Below are positions 47,361 to 58,871 of a stretch of 64,000 nt of DNA, piece by piece. The stretch is from Viola odorata (Eukaryota; Streptophyta; Magnoliopsida; Malpighiales; Violaceae). How positions within the stretch are numbered: the first letter of the stretch is position 1; the number at the start of each line of letters is the position of its first letter. Location: positions 50,488,377 to 50,552,376 of the forward strand of contig OY829541.1 in assembly GCA_963691705.1 (NCBI GenBank), read 5' to 3'. The position numbers and the translations under genes are program-made. The notes under the pieces were generated by a model. The model did no database searches, was not told the DNA's origin, and worked only from the letters and a program-made list of their open reading frames with translations.

Positions 47361-49740
47361 CTAGTGTGTGCCGGTCCTATGAGCTCCTCTGCCTTTTATA
47401 GCCTTCGCCTTGGCTTGGCGGAAACCTTCATCAGTAAGATCGGTGGACCTCTTCATGAAAGCTTCAGTAAGGGCGGCACCCTGATACACCCCCTCTCCAT
47501 GAATATCTATGAAACAGTTGGCCATGGTAGAGGCAGTCTTCTCGACATACCACGTACACTTCTCTGTCGTCTCACCCTCCAATATCGCCTTTTCCTCCTC
47601 CAGTGCCACATTCTTAGCTCTCTCCGTCGTCAAAGCAGTGTCAAGACTTGCCACTTGCTCTCTCGCCTCCCTTTGGTCCTTCTTTGCCGCCTCCAAGGCC
47701 AGTAACAATTCTTGGCGTTCTGCCAGCAACTTCTCCTTTTCTTCTCGTTCCTTGGAAAGCTTGTCTAAGGAGGCGGTGAGTGAAGCAACCTTATGCGCCA
47801 TATATTCCGCCCAATAGTGGAACTTAGAAAAACCAGTAAAGAAGTTGAAGCGCAACAAGTTTATCTGCTCGTCCTGATCCTTAGAAAGGAATGCCTCTCA
47901 CTCTTCGGAGGACGTTAACGCGTAAGCAGCCAAGTAAGACGATGTCTCGACGGAACTGTCACCTCCGACAGCCGTAAAGCCAGAACTGCGCTGCTTAGCC
48001 AAGTCAAGATGATGAGTGACAGGCCCAGATGAACTCATCGAGCTTAAATCGGCTACGAGATGGGGAGCAACAACCCCTCCCTCGAAGTGCCGAAGCATTG
48101 GAGCGCTTGAAGGAACAAAAACCATAGGGGAAGGAGACAGAGGTTGATCAGAGGGGATACCCCCATGAAGTCCGAAGGAGCTGTGGGATTGATAACTTGA
48201 GAACCCAGGCAAATCTTCACCAAAGCCCAAGCCGATAGAGAAAGAAGGAACTAACGTGCCGAAGAAATTAGGCGAAGTCTCAGAGGACCCGGGAACACCC
48301 ATACTCCCTAGAAAATCAGAAGATTGATCCCTAAAAGGTACCGAAGAATCAAAAGCGGTAGTCTGCCCTTCCCCGATATTAACATGACCAGATGACAAAC
48401 TTCCACCCCCCTCGTCAGGTCGTGCCCTTTTCTCAAGACGGGTCAGTATGTGACCCAAGTTCATATTGCTTGTTGGCGATGCGAGAGGGGAAGCAGTAGC
48501 AGTATCCTGCAAAGAGAAGTGATGTGAAGGATAAATGAATAAAAGAAAGCGCGAAGCAATACTAATAAGTAGCAGGAGAGATAACGCAGTCGTAAAAGAA
48601 ACACTAACAGAGGCAGTATCGTTAACGGGCGCTTCTGAAGAAGCTGCCACGTCTGAAGGAGGAGTAAGAGCGGCAACGCTTCTTGTTCTCTTCTTCTTTC
48701 CTTTTCTCGGAACCCTGGAAGAAGATGCCTGAACAGGATAAACAGCAACCGATATGGTAGGAATACCTAGAGGAATAGTGGTGGTTCCCTCACCGACCGA
48801 AGAAGACGTTTGGACAAGGTTTACGGTAGCGACAGGCGGTATGGTTGGATTAACCGTGGTTTCAGTAGCGGCAGCAGCTCTTTCCTTCTCCCTTCGCCGT
48901 TAAGCCCTTCTCAGTCGTTTCCTGACGCTCTCGGGTTTCCAGTTGGGATCGGTCGCTGCAGAATCACGAGATAACGTTAGCGTTAGTACCAATTATGATA
49001 ACAAGAAAAATACCACAACACTCACGTTTGATGTAGGTTCGAATGTCCATCCCGCATGCCAGATGACAAGTATGAATGCTGATTTCCAGCTGAAGCAGTT
49101 TGTCTAACCAACCTTGTTCAGGCTGACGAAGAGTTCCCCATTGACCCCAAGCACTATCTTTGACGTCTTGATTAAAACCAGACCACCACCAGGAACCAGG
49201 AAGGTCAGGAAGATCAATAACAAAAAACTCTTTTTTCCAACCTTTAATGGAAGACTCAAGATGGAGGAGTTTCTAGGTGAAGGTTTTGAGCGAGTCATCA
49301 TCATAACGGGGCGATATCGCTATCACACCCCGACGACTATACAACTTGAAGAGTGATTTGAGTAGCGAAAAGGAAGGAGAGTTAATCCCTTTGTATTTAC
49401 AAAGTTCTAGAAATGCGTAAATGCAGCAATACGCATTTGGGGTTAATTGTACTGGATTCAAATCAAGGGCAGTCAGCAACTGTTTTATGAAGGGATCAAT
49501 GGGAAACCGGAAACTGTAACGGAATATTTGAGCGTACAGAACCCTACGATTGCAGGTTAGAACGCTATTCAGGCGTAGTGAATCAGGGGCAACGGAAACC
49601 GTATGACCCTCAGGGATATCAACATGATGTTCGGCTAGATGCTCGTTGAGAGTGACTATGAAGGTGATATTACTAACAGTATTCTCAATATTTTCTTCAT
49701 CGACGGACTTAGAGTCGGAACAGATGATGAAAGAAAATAA
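47361..49740 (-). pseudogene. Antisense gene aORF2 of element B
   Basis: Counterpart of C's aORF2. The first exon (about 49740-49030) encodes DLNPVQLTPNAYCCIYAFLEL without the two stops seen in C, but has a stop near 49273. A GTGAGTGTTG donor lies near 49024 and a TTCTGCAG acceptor near 48960. A second intron has GTTAGT and CTTTGCAG borders (near 48608 and 48510). The coiled-coil end (SLDKLSKEREEKEKLLAER) runs to a stop at 47361, with a TGA near 47898. C's initiator ATG segment is not visible here. Confidence 0.72.
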
Positions 49741-50416
49741 GAAATAAAAAATAAAAAGATGAAGAAGACGACGGAAGAAAATAAGAAATACCTTTATGGA
49801 AGAAAGGCTTCGAGCGCCCAGATGATGAAAATAAAAATTGTAAGACGGCTTGAAGTGATATGGAGAGGGTAAAATAACAAAAGTGGGAAAAAGAAGTAAG
49901 TGCTAGGTTTTATAACCCTAGTGGCTAAACAAAATGACTGTTGTAACAGTCGTTGCGTGTGGAGCGTCATGAGGAACAAACGAAAGCAATGAGTACGATT
50001 CTAGAAAAGCGAGAGGACGCTTTGATCTCACCAATTCCTAGGGCACGCTAACCCCTGGCACCCCTATGAATGGACACGTGTATTCTGGGGCATCATGAAG
50101 GCTCCCTCGTATTAATGAGGGAATCCCGAGCATTAAATGCTCTGAAAAGTATAATTGGTCTTACAAAACAAGACAAGTGCGATGATGCAATAGCCGAGAT
50201 GACGCGGCTCAGCGTTAACCGAACAGGGAGATAACAAGGTAACGCGGAAAAGTAAATTAAACATTGTTCGTTATTCAAGAAAGAATTACAGACGTTATTA
50301 CATGACAAGCGTCATCAATTGTTACAAACTAAATGGAGTCAATGTTCAAAGAAAAAAGAAAAAAGAAAAAAGAGCCTCTCTGACGACAAGTCCCCTCTGA
50401 CGATAACTTTACCTGA
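49741..50416. other. Spacer between aORF2 and aORF1 of element B
   Basis: Holds the aORF2 promoter and the aORF1 3' end. Similar to C 29203-29874. Confidence 0.45.
49908..49914 (-). promoter_or_regulatory. TATA box for antisense gene aORF2 of B
   Basis: The minus strand reads AGGGTTATAAAACC, the same as upstream of C's aORF2. Confidence 0.5.
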
Positions 50417-52592
50417 TCATGGAATCGCTTCGGTATTGCCGCCGTTATCTCCCTCCCTCTCCTCGGAAGAAAGAAAACCCTCTTCACTCCTGCCTATTTC
50501 TTTCATTTTCTCGGAAGCATAATCAGCTTTCTTAGCAGGATCATAAGTCCCACTGCGGTAATAGTCTGGAAATCCAGCGGTAAAGGTCTCCAGTATTTTG
50601 TTCTTCCACCAAGTCATCTTTGGAGGAACCTTTGCCAGATCAGCATCGCGAGCCGATATCTCTTCGTGAAGGAGAGAGTTTCTCTTGTCGACCACCACTA
50701 ACTCAGCCTTAGCTACCGCCAACTCCGCCTCCTAAAGTTCTACTTTTGCTTTCCCCTTCGATTTCTCTCTTGCAAGCTCGGCGCGACAATCATTCAGCTT
50801 TGCCTGGGTATTATTTTAAAGTCGCGTCAACTCCGTCACCTTAGTTAAAATGACATCTAATCGATATTTTGAAATGGGGGAGCCTCAAAGCTTGTCGCCA
50901 TGAGCCTCGAGAAAGTAATGTATTTTGCGAAAACTGGCCAACACGTCATTCAGGACGCGTGCCTATTGAATATCGGGGGGAAGATGCAACAGTTCCTCCT
51001 TATCTTTAGGAGAAGCAAATATCTGACGCACTATGGAGCCCACCGGTTCATCTCGCGACAGCGGATCCGATATCCCCAGAGCGAGAAGTCCGCTAGTGCC
51101 AAAGGTTGATAGATCCAGCTGGTAAGAGGAAACTCCTTGGGGACCATGAGGAGAAAGGTTAGCAATAAAGGGAGGACAATTTTTGACGGAATCACCGATG
51201 CATGAAATAGAAGTGAAGAATAACGGTTGAGGGCCCCTCATGGGAGGATCATGAAGGACGCTCGAGGAGAGATTCAGTGCGAGCACATCAGGAATAAAAG
51301 AGGAAATAGGAGACTCAGGAACGACAGTCTGCGGAGGTGAGTCTGCCACTGGCGGAGTTTCAGTAACCTCAGGAGGAACAATAGTTGACGCCTCGGTGAC
51401 TCTTGCCGCCTAAGAAGTGCTTGCCACAGTAGAAACATTAATCCTAGTGACGGGAACTTCATCAGCCTTCTTCGAAGGAGTCTCAGTAAACGGACCGTCC
51501 CTCTCCGCTCTAAGTCTCTTCCGTTGAGCTGAAGAGGCATGACGAAGCCCAGAATCGACATCCATATCCTCACTATCGCTGTCAATTTCCCTGACGGCGG
51601 GACGATTCAAATTCGCTCCCCTGCCTCAGTCTGGCAACCAATTCTCAAGGAAACGAGAGGCTCGAATAGAAATACAACGCCCAAAAACTGTCTTAGTTCT
51701 CCTCTTCCTTGGCGGAGTAGCCTGACGGCTGGAGCTTTCGGGTGATGGAGAGGCTGGTAACGTTTGAAGTGGCGTCACGTTTAAATGAGTGTCGTTCCTT
51801 CTGGGTGATTGACCCTTAACGTCATCTGCCAATAAAATGCGTTAGAACAGTGAACAAGTCAAAGCGATAGCACAAAGAGAAAAACTTACCTATAATACAC
51901 TCTGTCATAGGCCTGTATAAGGCAAACTCTCGAATGCGGAAAGAGAATTCTATCTCTAATAAGGCGTTAACCTGACGCAACTTATCCCTAGACAACACTG
52001 CGGAATTTACCCAGATGGAATCAACGAGTCTTCGATTGAAGCCCCTAGGCCAGAGGCGGAAAGGCAGCCTGACAATGAAAAAGCCACTTTTCCAATCATC
52101 CATAGTCTCCTCGAAGCCCCGAAACTTCTGCCAGAACGACTGCACGAATGCGTCATTCCACCTCGGGGCGATATCAACTAAACAGTTACGACACTTGAAG
52201 CTAAAGAATTTACAGAATAGATTGACAGACGGGGTAAGAATACCCTGCAATTCACAAGTGAGAATAAAGGCGTAAATCCCACACCAGGAGGAAGGGGTTA
52301 TCTGAGCCGAGTCGATATCGTATTGGCGTAATAACTTTTTTATAGATTCATGGATAGGAAAGCGAAAACCATAGAGGACATCTTAAAGTAGACCATCCTA
52401 TCATTTCTGGGCAAGGGGTCATGAAGCCGCTGACCTGTCTCAGGAACCTTAACGGAATAATCAGGGGGGAAGGAGATACCTTGACCCTCCAACTCAACCT
52501 CCAGAATTGCGTCACAAGTGAAAAGACTAGGTGTTCTCAACTTCTAGATCTATAGGCCACTGAAGACCTCTGGGATCTCTAGTCATACGCAT
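50417..52592 (-). pseudogene. Antisense gene aORF1 of element B
   Basis: It starts at ATG 52592 or 52586. A frameshift near 52530 and another near 52340 break the N-terminal domain, then 52250-51880 is open (SSWCGIYAFILTCEL, SFRIREFALYRPMTECIIG). The intron, with a GTAAGTTTTT donor (near 51890) and TATTGGCAG acceptor (near 51832), is at the same codon as in C. Stops at about 51626 and 51410 and others follow. The terminal coiled coil and WWKNK motif match C. It is more decayed than C's copy. Confidence 0.72.
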
Positions 52593-53098
52593 AATGACCC
52601 AATGAGAAGAAAATCTGAGGAAGATGGAGCAAAATACCTGGAATAAGAAGGCAGTAAGCGGATCGCCGGCGCTGACGAGCGGTTGAAGAGACTTTCCTCG
52701 AGTAAGAAAAAGAAGCAGAAGAGAGAGAAGGATGGAGAAGACTTTTGACACATGAGCAAAAGTGTTAAAAGAAAGCAGTTGTCCCCTTTTAAGGGCCTAA
52801 CTTGGGGGTCGAGCGGCTTGTAACAACGAGACACGTACAAAGTGAAAAATGACACGTGGAAAAACCTCAGACGGATATTTATGACTAAGCATTTATATCT
52901 TCAAAAGGAGACAGTTACTGACTGGTTACATCAAGCGGCAACCTGCCTCTCCGCGATAACTGACCAACATTTAGAGAGTTAACACGGAAAGGCAACTAAG
53001 AAAGGAGAAAAGCGAAAGACGTCATTTTATTTAGGCCATACGACATCTACAAAAGAGCGCAGCGCGCTGAATTAATCATCGTTGGGCCAATAGGAAGA

Positions 53099-53497
53099 CT
53101 AATAGCAGTATTCCCCATTCGAAGGCGGAAACTCCTCATCAACAGGCGGGAAAGGTTCCGCAGCATTCCTCTCTTGACCCAACTTTAACGAGCTTAATTC
53201 CCCTTTAGAAGCGGGAGCCGCAGCATCAGCACCGATATCGCGGGCAGAACTCCTTTCCAGGAAATGATCAATGTGAGGAAACAGTGCGTCACCCTTCCGA
53301 ACAGGTGGGATGTCAAAGTAAAGAGACGGGTCGACCGTCTTCGAAGCCCTTCCCTTCCTCGACCTCTTACGACTTTTACGGCGAGGAGGTCGCCTCTTCA
53401 GGCATGAGGGTGAAGGAGGATTACCAGAATTAGGTGAAGTTGGAGGAGTTGGGGGAGAACCGCGTTCAGCAAGGTCTAAAGAGTATGAATCGGCCAT
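53099..53497 (-). CDS. Intact antisense ORF of element B, Arg/Lys-rich, unknown
   Basis: 132 codons from ATG 53497. The N-terminal third is Pro/Ser-rich, followed by a strongly basic cluster (RRPPRRKSRKRSRKGR) that would serve as a nuclear localisation or nucleic-acid-binding tail. The C-terminal half is acidic and soluble with no membrane segment. A TATTTAA box lies about 71 bp upstream (53569-53575). It is uninterrupted, unlike its neighbours. In C the corresponding segment is replaced by the BRN1/2-like fragment. I recognise no family; it could itself be acquired from the host. Confidence 0.5.
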   Translation of the reverse strand: MADSYSLDLAERGSPPTPPTSPNSGNPPSPSCLKRRPPRRKSRKRSRKGRASKTVDPSLYFDIPPVRKGDALFPHIDHFLERSSARDIGADAAAPASKGELSSLKLGQERNAAEPFPPVDEEFPPSNGEYCY

Positions 53498-53970
53498 GAA
53501 ACCCCAAATGGTTTTAGCAGGAAAATATGAAGAAGAAGATGAACAGAAAAAAGGAGAGAAAATCCCATTAAATAGCCGAGGAGGAGGAGCTTTTCCATCT
53601 TCTAGCACAACTTTTGAGAGAATTGATGCGTTTTGAAAGCAATCTGAATCACATAATCGGATCTTGTGATCACACCTACTGGAATGTCTCTCTGATCGAT
53701 GAGCACCAAAAAACCGCCTAATCAGTTAACACTGAAGAGGCGGCGCGAAATTAATGCAGAACGGTTCACGAGGATAACCGTTACTAGTGTCCAACCAAGG
53801 ACAGACTCATTTTCAGTTGGGCTGACGTGGTAATCAACCGAAATGTCAACTGACACATTGCGAAAAACTACGACTCCAATAAAGAAAGACGTTTTATTTA
53901 TTTATGGCCTAACGGCCTGGGCATACATTCATACAAAGAGAAGAAAAGATAGGACGGCGACGACCGACAA

Positions 53971-54354
53971 TCAAGCCTGGGATCCAGCATCATCATCCTC
54001 CACCATAGTGGGGACCTCCCTTAAACCGTCCGCTACAGAGGTCAGCTCGGTCGAAGAAATCCTCATGCCCTTCAAGCAGCAGTTCAGCAGATCCTTCCTC
54101 TGCTGCAGCATGGTGATCACCACCTCGATGTGGGAGACAGCAGCAGCCAACTTTCACACATTCTCCAGAGGACTGAAATCCTCCAGAGAAGCTGCACCAA
54201 GCCTGGACTGAAGGAGAGTCAGCATCCCTTGAAGCTCTAGAACATCCTCGGACGTCTTGATCAGTACATTTTCCAGAAAGCTGACGTCACCATCATTGAG
54301 GTTCTTTAGAGTGTGGGTTTTGGAGATCAGAAAGTTCTTAGTGAGACCGTCCAT
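53971..54354 (-). pseudogene. Small antisense ORF of element B
   Basis: It starts MDGLTKNFLISK, with HTLKNLNDGDVSFLENVLIK as in C's ORF at 25021. One in-frame TGA near 54154 splits it; the downstream part has VVITMLQQRKDLLNCCLKG. Otherwise about 127 codons, helical, of unknown function. Confidence 0.6.
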
Positions 54355-54561
54355 AATGAAAATGCTAGGAAGAAATGTTGAAAAGTCGTGTAATTGGCTC
54401 GGGGAAAATTCAAATTTTTAAGTCTAAAGGAAAGGCAGTGAAAAGACGTGCTCCTCGGTGACCGAGCCACCTGTTATTGTGCGAGTCGACAGACACATTC
54501 TGAAAGGTAGCTGAAACGATAGCCCTTGGTAAACACTCGGGCTCGTTTTCAGTTGGGCTTA

Positions 54562-55072
54562 TGATAACAATTAAGGCAACCCCAAGGGTATTATCGTCCT
54601 TGTACCAGTGTAAAGGCCGGAACCCTACCACGCCTGCCCGGGGTCAGCCGCGGAAGGCTAACGCCCCTTAGCCGGCAAGGAACCCTGGGATGGTCGACAT
54701 CATCAGGGGGGTCTTATGCGTCATCTATCCGCACGCACGGCGTTATCCCATCCCAGGGCAGCCATGACGTCACTTAAAGTTGCCGCCCATGACGTCACTT
54801 GAAGCTGTCGCCCATGACGTCACCTGAGGCGTTATCTCCCCCGATAATGCCCTCGCGTGGCCTATAAATACCCCACCATTTGAAACGCAAGGTAAGCCTA
54901 AGATTGTTGCTGGAACTTCTGCTATTTTCAAACCGCCTTACTGACTTAAGCATCGGAGTGTCTACGCCAGAGCTCCCCCTCCGGCTCTTTGCAGGTACCC
55001 TCGACGTCAGCTACAGTAACCCCGAGCTGCCACCGTCCTCGTCCCGATTTTCTAGAAGTTCGAATCTTATCA
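54562..55072 (+). repeat. 3' LTR of element B
   Basis: 511 bp from TGATAACAATT to CTTATCA, matching the split 5' copy with several substitutions and small indels. TGACGTCA occurs at 54765, 54790 and 54815 and TATAAATA at 54863-54870. Confidence 0.92.
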
Positions 55073-57198
55073 GCCATATCAGCAGCAATCGGGGCGGTGG
55101 TATGGATGTCATTATCTGCTCGCCCGAGACGCTCATCACTCGGAGGCGGAATAGGGGAAGCAGAGGGGAAGCTGCGTTGAGGTCAGGCCACTCGAATGCT
55201 CCACCATTCTGGGCACTCCAAACTTGCTTTGCGCCACCAGTGTATCCTTTGCTCAAAGATAAAACACGACCCGTCAAGTGCAAATGGCCTATACCATCGA
55301 GGGTACGGGCATCAAGAGTTTTAAAACCAACGGGGATAAAGAGGTCACAACTGGATATGTCAAGATTGCGTTTTCAATAGCAAAACGGGTGATAAGGAAG
55401 CCAAGAATAGGATTGCGGTTACAAGTGATAATAGCATGCAATTCCTGAGCAATCCAGTACCCTAGGTTGGCCTTATGGCCGTTGTGCATACACCACAGAA
55501 AAAATAGCTCCTGGACAGAAAGGGTGCCCGAAGACTGCATCTTGCCCGCAAAGTTAAGGGCAAGGAAATGATGTAAGATACGAAGGGCAGGGTCACACAG
55601 CTCATGGCCTTTTGAGCGTCGGGAGCTGTACTTGGCGTTAGGATTTCCAGTAAGCTCCCTGAAGGCACTGGTGACATTAAACTTATCAATAGACAGGTGC
55701 TCCCAAATATCCATCAAGCGAAAATTGACTACCTTATCAACCCCTAAATCTATGCTACCCTTTCCCTTTTGTTTAAGCCTAGCATTATCGAACCAAAAAC
55801 ACGTGAAGAATTCATTGCTTAACTCAAGGAATGTGGGGTGCTCAAAGTTAAACTGAGGACGGCAGCCAATATTATCAATCAAAACATTCACCCTAGTAGC
55901 TATACCCATCTTTTCTAAAAATTCGACATCAAGTTTAGCACAAGGGGAGACAAGCATGCCATGCAAAGCTAACAACCTATCGTTGCTGGGCTTATCAGGA
56001 AAGTCTAGCCATCTATGTAAGTGAGAAAGATCTGGTGTTACCTGGGCAAAGGGCACGGCCGTGCCTACTCTAGCGTGGGTTGAACGTGCGGCTAGGTAGG
56101 CATCGCCGTCTTGACCGAGCTGCTAGTGGTTCGGGCTGATTTTTTTAGTTTAGAGGAAGCAGATGGTGTGGCAAGGGCTTTGCATTTGGGGCGAACGGGG
56201 GACGGTTCCTCAGCTTCCACGTCCATTGAGGTGTCTTCGGTGGTCTCAGTGATGGTGGGAGGAACAAAAGCTTCGTCCTTTGAATCATCGTCGTCGCTAA
56301 TGGGGACTAGAAGCTGCACCTTTTTAGGCTTCCCTTCGGTGTAGCAGACGAGCTCAATCAATCGGCCCCGAGACGTCATACTGCGACCCATGGGCAAGCC
56401 GCTGGGTCCTGGCACGGTTCTGGTAACCTGGACGTCAGAGTCGGATGCCGGAGTGGCGGGAGTGCTCTAGGCGATGGGAGATGTGGTCGGACCAGTGGTG
56501 GTGTCATCCTCTTCCTCCTCCGACTTCTCGTCGGACTCATTCTCATCGGAACCCTCTTCGGATTCCCCGTCCTTCTCGCTCGACTCCTCGTCAGATGAGG
56601 GATCGCCGTACCTGGTAGGCGCAGTAGAGGTGGGGACAACCACCGTACCGGAGGCACTCGGCGGCGCAACTGTCAGCGGAGCGTGCTGGTCGGTGGTAGC
56701 GGTCTCAATGGAATCGGCTGATTTTCCAGAATCAGTGTCGTACTCTCCAGATGAGGATTCGTTGTCTACGGCGGGGGCTTTTGGTGGTGTCACAGTGGGA
56801 ATGGTTTTTGTGGGAATGGGAGTGGGTTTTGTTTTGGAGGAAGTGGGTTTAGATGGTGGGGTAAGGAGAGGGCGGGCCGTTGGTGTCTTAATGGTAATGG
56901 GGGTGGGGGATGACTTTTTGGCACCTGAAGCGGTGGGTGCGACAGCGGTGGCGATGGGAGCAACTGGGGTAGTAGCAGCGGCGGTTGCCGGTTGCGGTTG
57001 CTTCGGTGGAGAGAGAGGGGTAGGAAGAGTCTATTTTTGTGGGGATTTAGTGGCAGTGGTGGTTGCTAGCGGAATTCCAGCGACGACAGAGACGCCGACT
57101 GCAGTGGGAGTAACGGGGGTGGTAGTTGTCGGCGTACCTTGGGAACGACGACCAGATGGGAGGTCGAATCATCCAGCACTTTTCTTGGAACGGGCCAT
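55073..57198 (-). pseudogene. Env-like / ORF-1-type protein gene of element A
   Basis: It starts near ATG 57198 (MARSKKSAG), followed at once by a stop. The N-terminal half is Pro/Thr/Ser-rich, then Glu/Asp-rich. The frame open from 56056 to 55289 contains ELFFLWCMHNGHKANLGYW and resembles the Athila ORF-1 family (Pfam 'ATHILA ORF-1', from memory). Athila elements carry this ORF after pol in the place of a retroviral env; its function is not established. Element B cuts it at 55073, and the last codons are at 23056-22958. Several stops and shifts disable it. Confidence 0.75.
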
Positions 57199-57662
57199 GG
57201 AGAATTTGCAGAGGTTTCGTGCGGAGAGAGAAAGATGAAAAGCAAGAGGAAGAAGATGGAAAGAAAAGTGGAAAGTGAAAAGAAAAGGGAAGAAAGCGTT
57301 CTCCCTTTAAGGCTGTCAGCTGCTAGCCGTTGCCCACATGCGGATGTGTCGGCTAGTGATTGGGGTCCATCAAATCTCAACTGCAAATCCCAACTGTAAC
57401 GCCCCTGAACAGGAAATTCAAAGTTTAAAATTGGAATTAGGTGGGATATGGAAAGTGAATTAAAATAGAATATAAGAAGGTGGATGAATAGGGGGAAAAT
57501 AAATAAAATAAATGGAGAGAGTAGATTTAGGGATGGAGAAAATCAAGGGGTGTAGGGAAGGATAAGATAATTTAGAGAAAAATAGAGGAAGGGATAGAAA
57601 CGTGGGTTGCTTCCCACAAAGTGTCGTATTTAGCGTCTCGGCCCAAACGTTGGGGACCAATA
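57199..57662 (-). other. Spacer between integrase and env-like ORF of A
   Basis: Purine-rich plus strand, with no ORF in the element sense that I can support. It may hold a splice acceptor for the env-like message. Confidence 0.4.
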
Positions 57663-58865
57663 TTAGAGTTGGTCAGGCAGGTCAGCAACATCCATCTCTT
57701 CTGCGATGAATGGCTTGAACCCCTCGTAAAATGCCTTGAGACGGTGTCCATTGACCTTGAAGGTGACTCTAGTCTCTAAACTCCAGATTTCAACGGCACC
57801 GTGGTCATAAACGGCTGTGACAACATATGGACCGGTCCACTTGAACTTCAGCTTTCCTGAAAACAACCTCAGATGAGAGTTATATAACAGGACTTTCTGT
57901 CCGATAGTGAAAGATTTATGAGATAGAAGTTTATCATGGTAGGCTTTTGTCTTGCCCTTGTAGATGAGGGCATTCTCATAGGCATCATCACGAAGCTATT
58001 CTAACTCCTGGATTTGCAATCGGCGATGTTGTCCGGCTTCGTCAAGGTTGAAATTGGCCTTCCGAATGGCTCAGAGGGCTTTATGCTCGATTTCAACGGG
58101 CAGGTGACAAGGTTTGTCATAGACAAGTCGATAGGGGGTCATGCCAATAGGAGTCTTGAACGTTGTTCGATATGCCCACAAAGCATCGTCAAGCTTCAGG
58201 CTCCAATCCTTACGGGATTGGTTGACGGTCTTTTCCAAAATAGATTTGATCTCGCGGTTAGACACCTCAGCCTGGCCGTTGGTTTGTGGACGATAAGCGG
58301 TGGAGACACGATGTGTGACTCCGTACTTATTGAGCAAGTTGCTGATGACTCGATTGCAGAAGTGGGTTCCACGATCACTGATAAGAGCTCGTGGGGTTCC
58401 AAATCTACTAAAAATACGTGAACGAAGAAAGGCTGCAACTACTTTGGAATCATCAGTTTTGGTCGCCTTAGCCTCAACCCATTTAGAAACATAGTCCACC
58501 ACGAGGAGGATGTATATATTGCCAAATGAATTGGGGAAGGGACCTATAAAATCAATGCCCCAAATATCAAAAATTTCACAAGCAATTATACCTGTGAGCT
58601 GCATCTGGTTTTGGACGCCGATATTACATGTACTCTGACAGCGCGGGCAAGCCGCACAGAACATGTAGCTATCTTTGAAAATTGAGGGCCAGTAGAGTCC
58701 TGCTTCTAGAACTTTCATGGTCGTCTTCTTAGCTGCAAAGTGGCCTTCTTCAGTGGAAGAGTGGCAGAATCTGAGGATGGAAGGAATCTCATCAGTGGTA
58801 ACGCATCTTCGTATGATTTGATCTGAATAAAACTTCCAAAGGTAGGGGTTGTCCCATATATACAA
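57663..58865 (-). pseudogene. Integrase of element A
   Basis: The HHCC finger with ACPRCQS, catalytic core with [20 protein letters not shown] and [10 protein letters not shown], and EHKALW-type end are in the frame 58865-58071. A shift near 58020 leads to a C-terminal frame ending at 57663 with [19 protein letters not shown]. The catalytic triad is kept. Confidence 0.83.
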
Positions 58866-58871
58866 CCTAGC

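Larger units (their letters stand above)
23057..55072 (+). mobile_element. Element B: Tat-lineage Ty3/gypsy retrotransposon
   Basis: It is bounded by TGATAACAATTAAGG and CTTATCA with target duplications GCCAT at 23052-23056 and 55073-55077. It has related LTRs at both ends, a PBS, gag-pro-pol on the plus strand (40114-45919) and a cluster of antisense genes (47361-54354). A second RNase H domain between RNase H and integrase marks the Tat lineage. Element C interrupts its 5' LTR. Without C the element is about 15.6 kb. Gag-pol has many in-frame stops and a deletion, so it is not autonomous. Confidence 0.92.

Noticed and set aside
54880..55380. 166-codon plus-strand ORF across the right end of B
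   Set aside because: It spans the LTR end and the target duplication, so it joins unrelated DNA by chance.
56474..57238. 254-codon plus-strand ORF rich in Val/Gly/Ser
   Set aside because: Reverse shadow of the Pro/Thr/Ser/Glu-rich env-like ORF of A.
58014..58494. Plus-strand 135-codon ORF opposite the integrase of A
   Set aside because: Shadow of the conserved integrase core.
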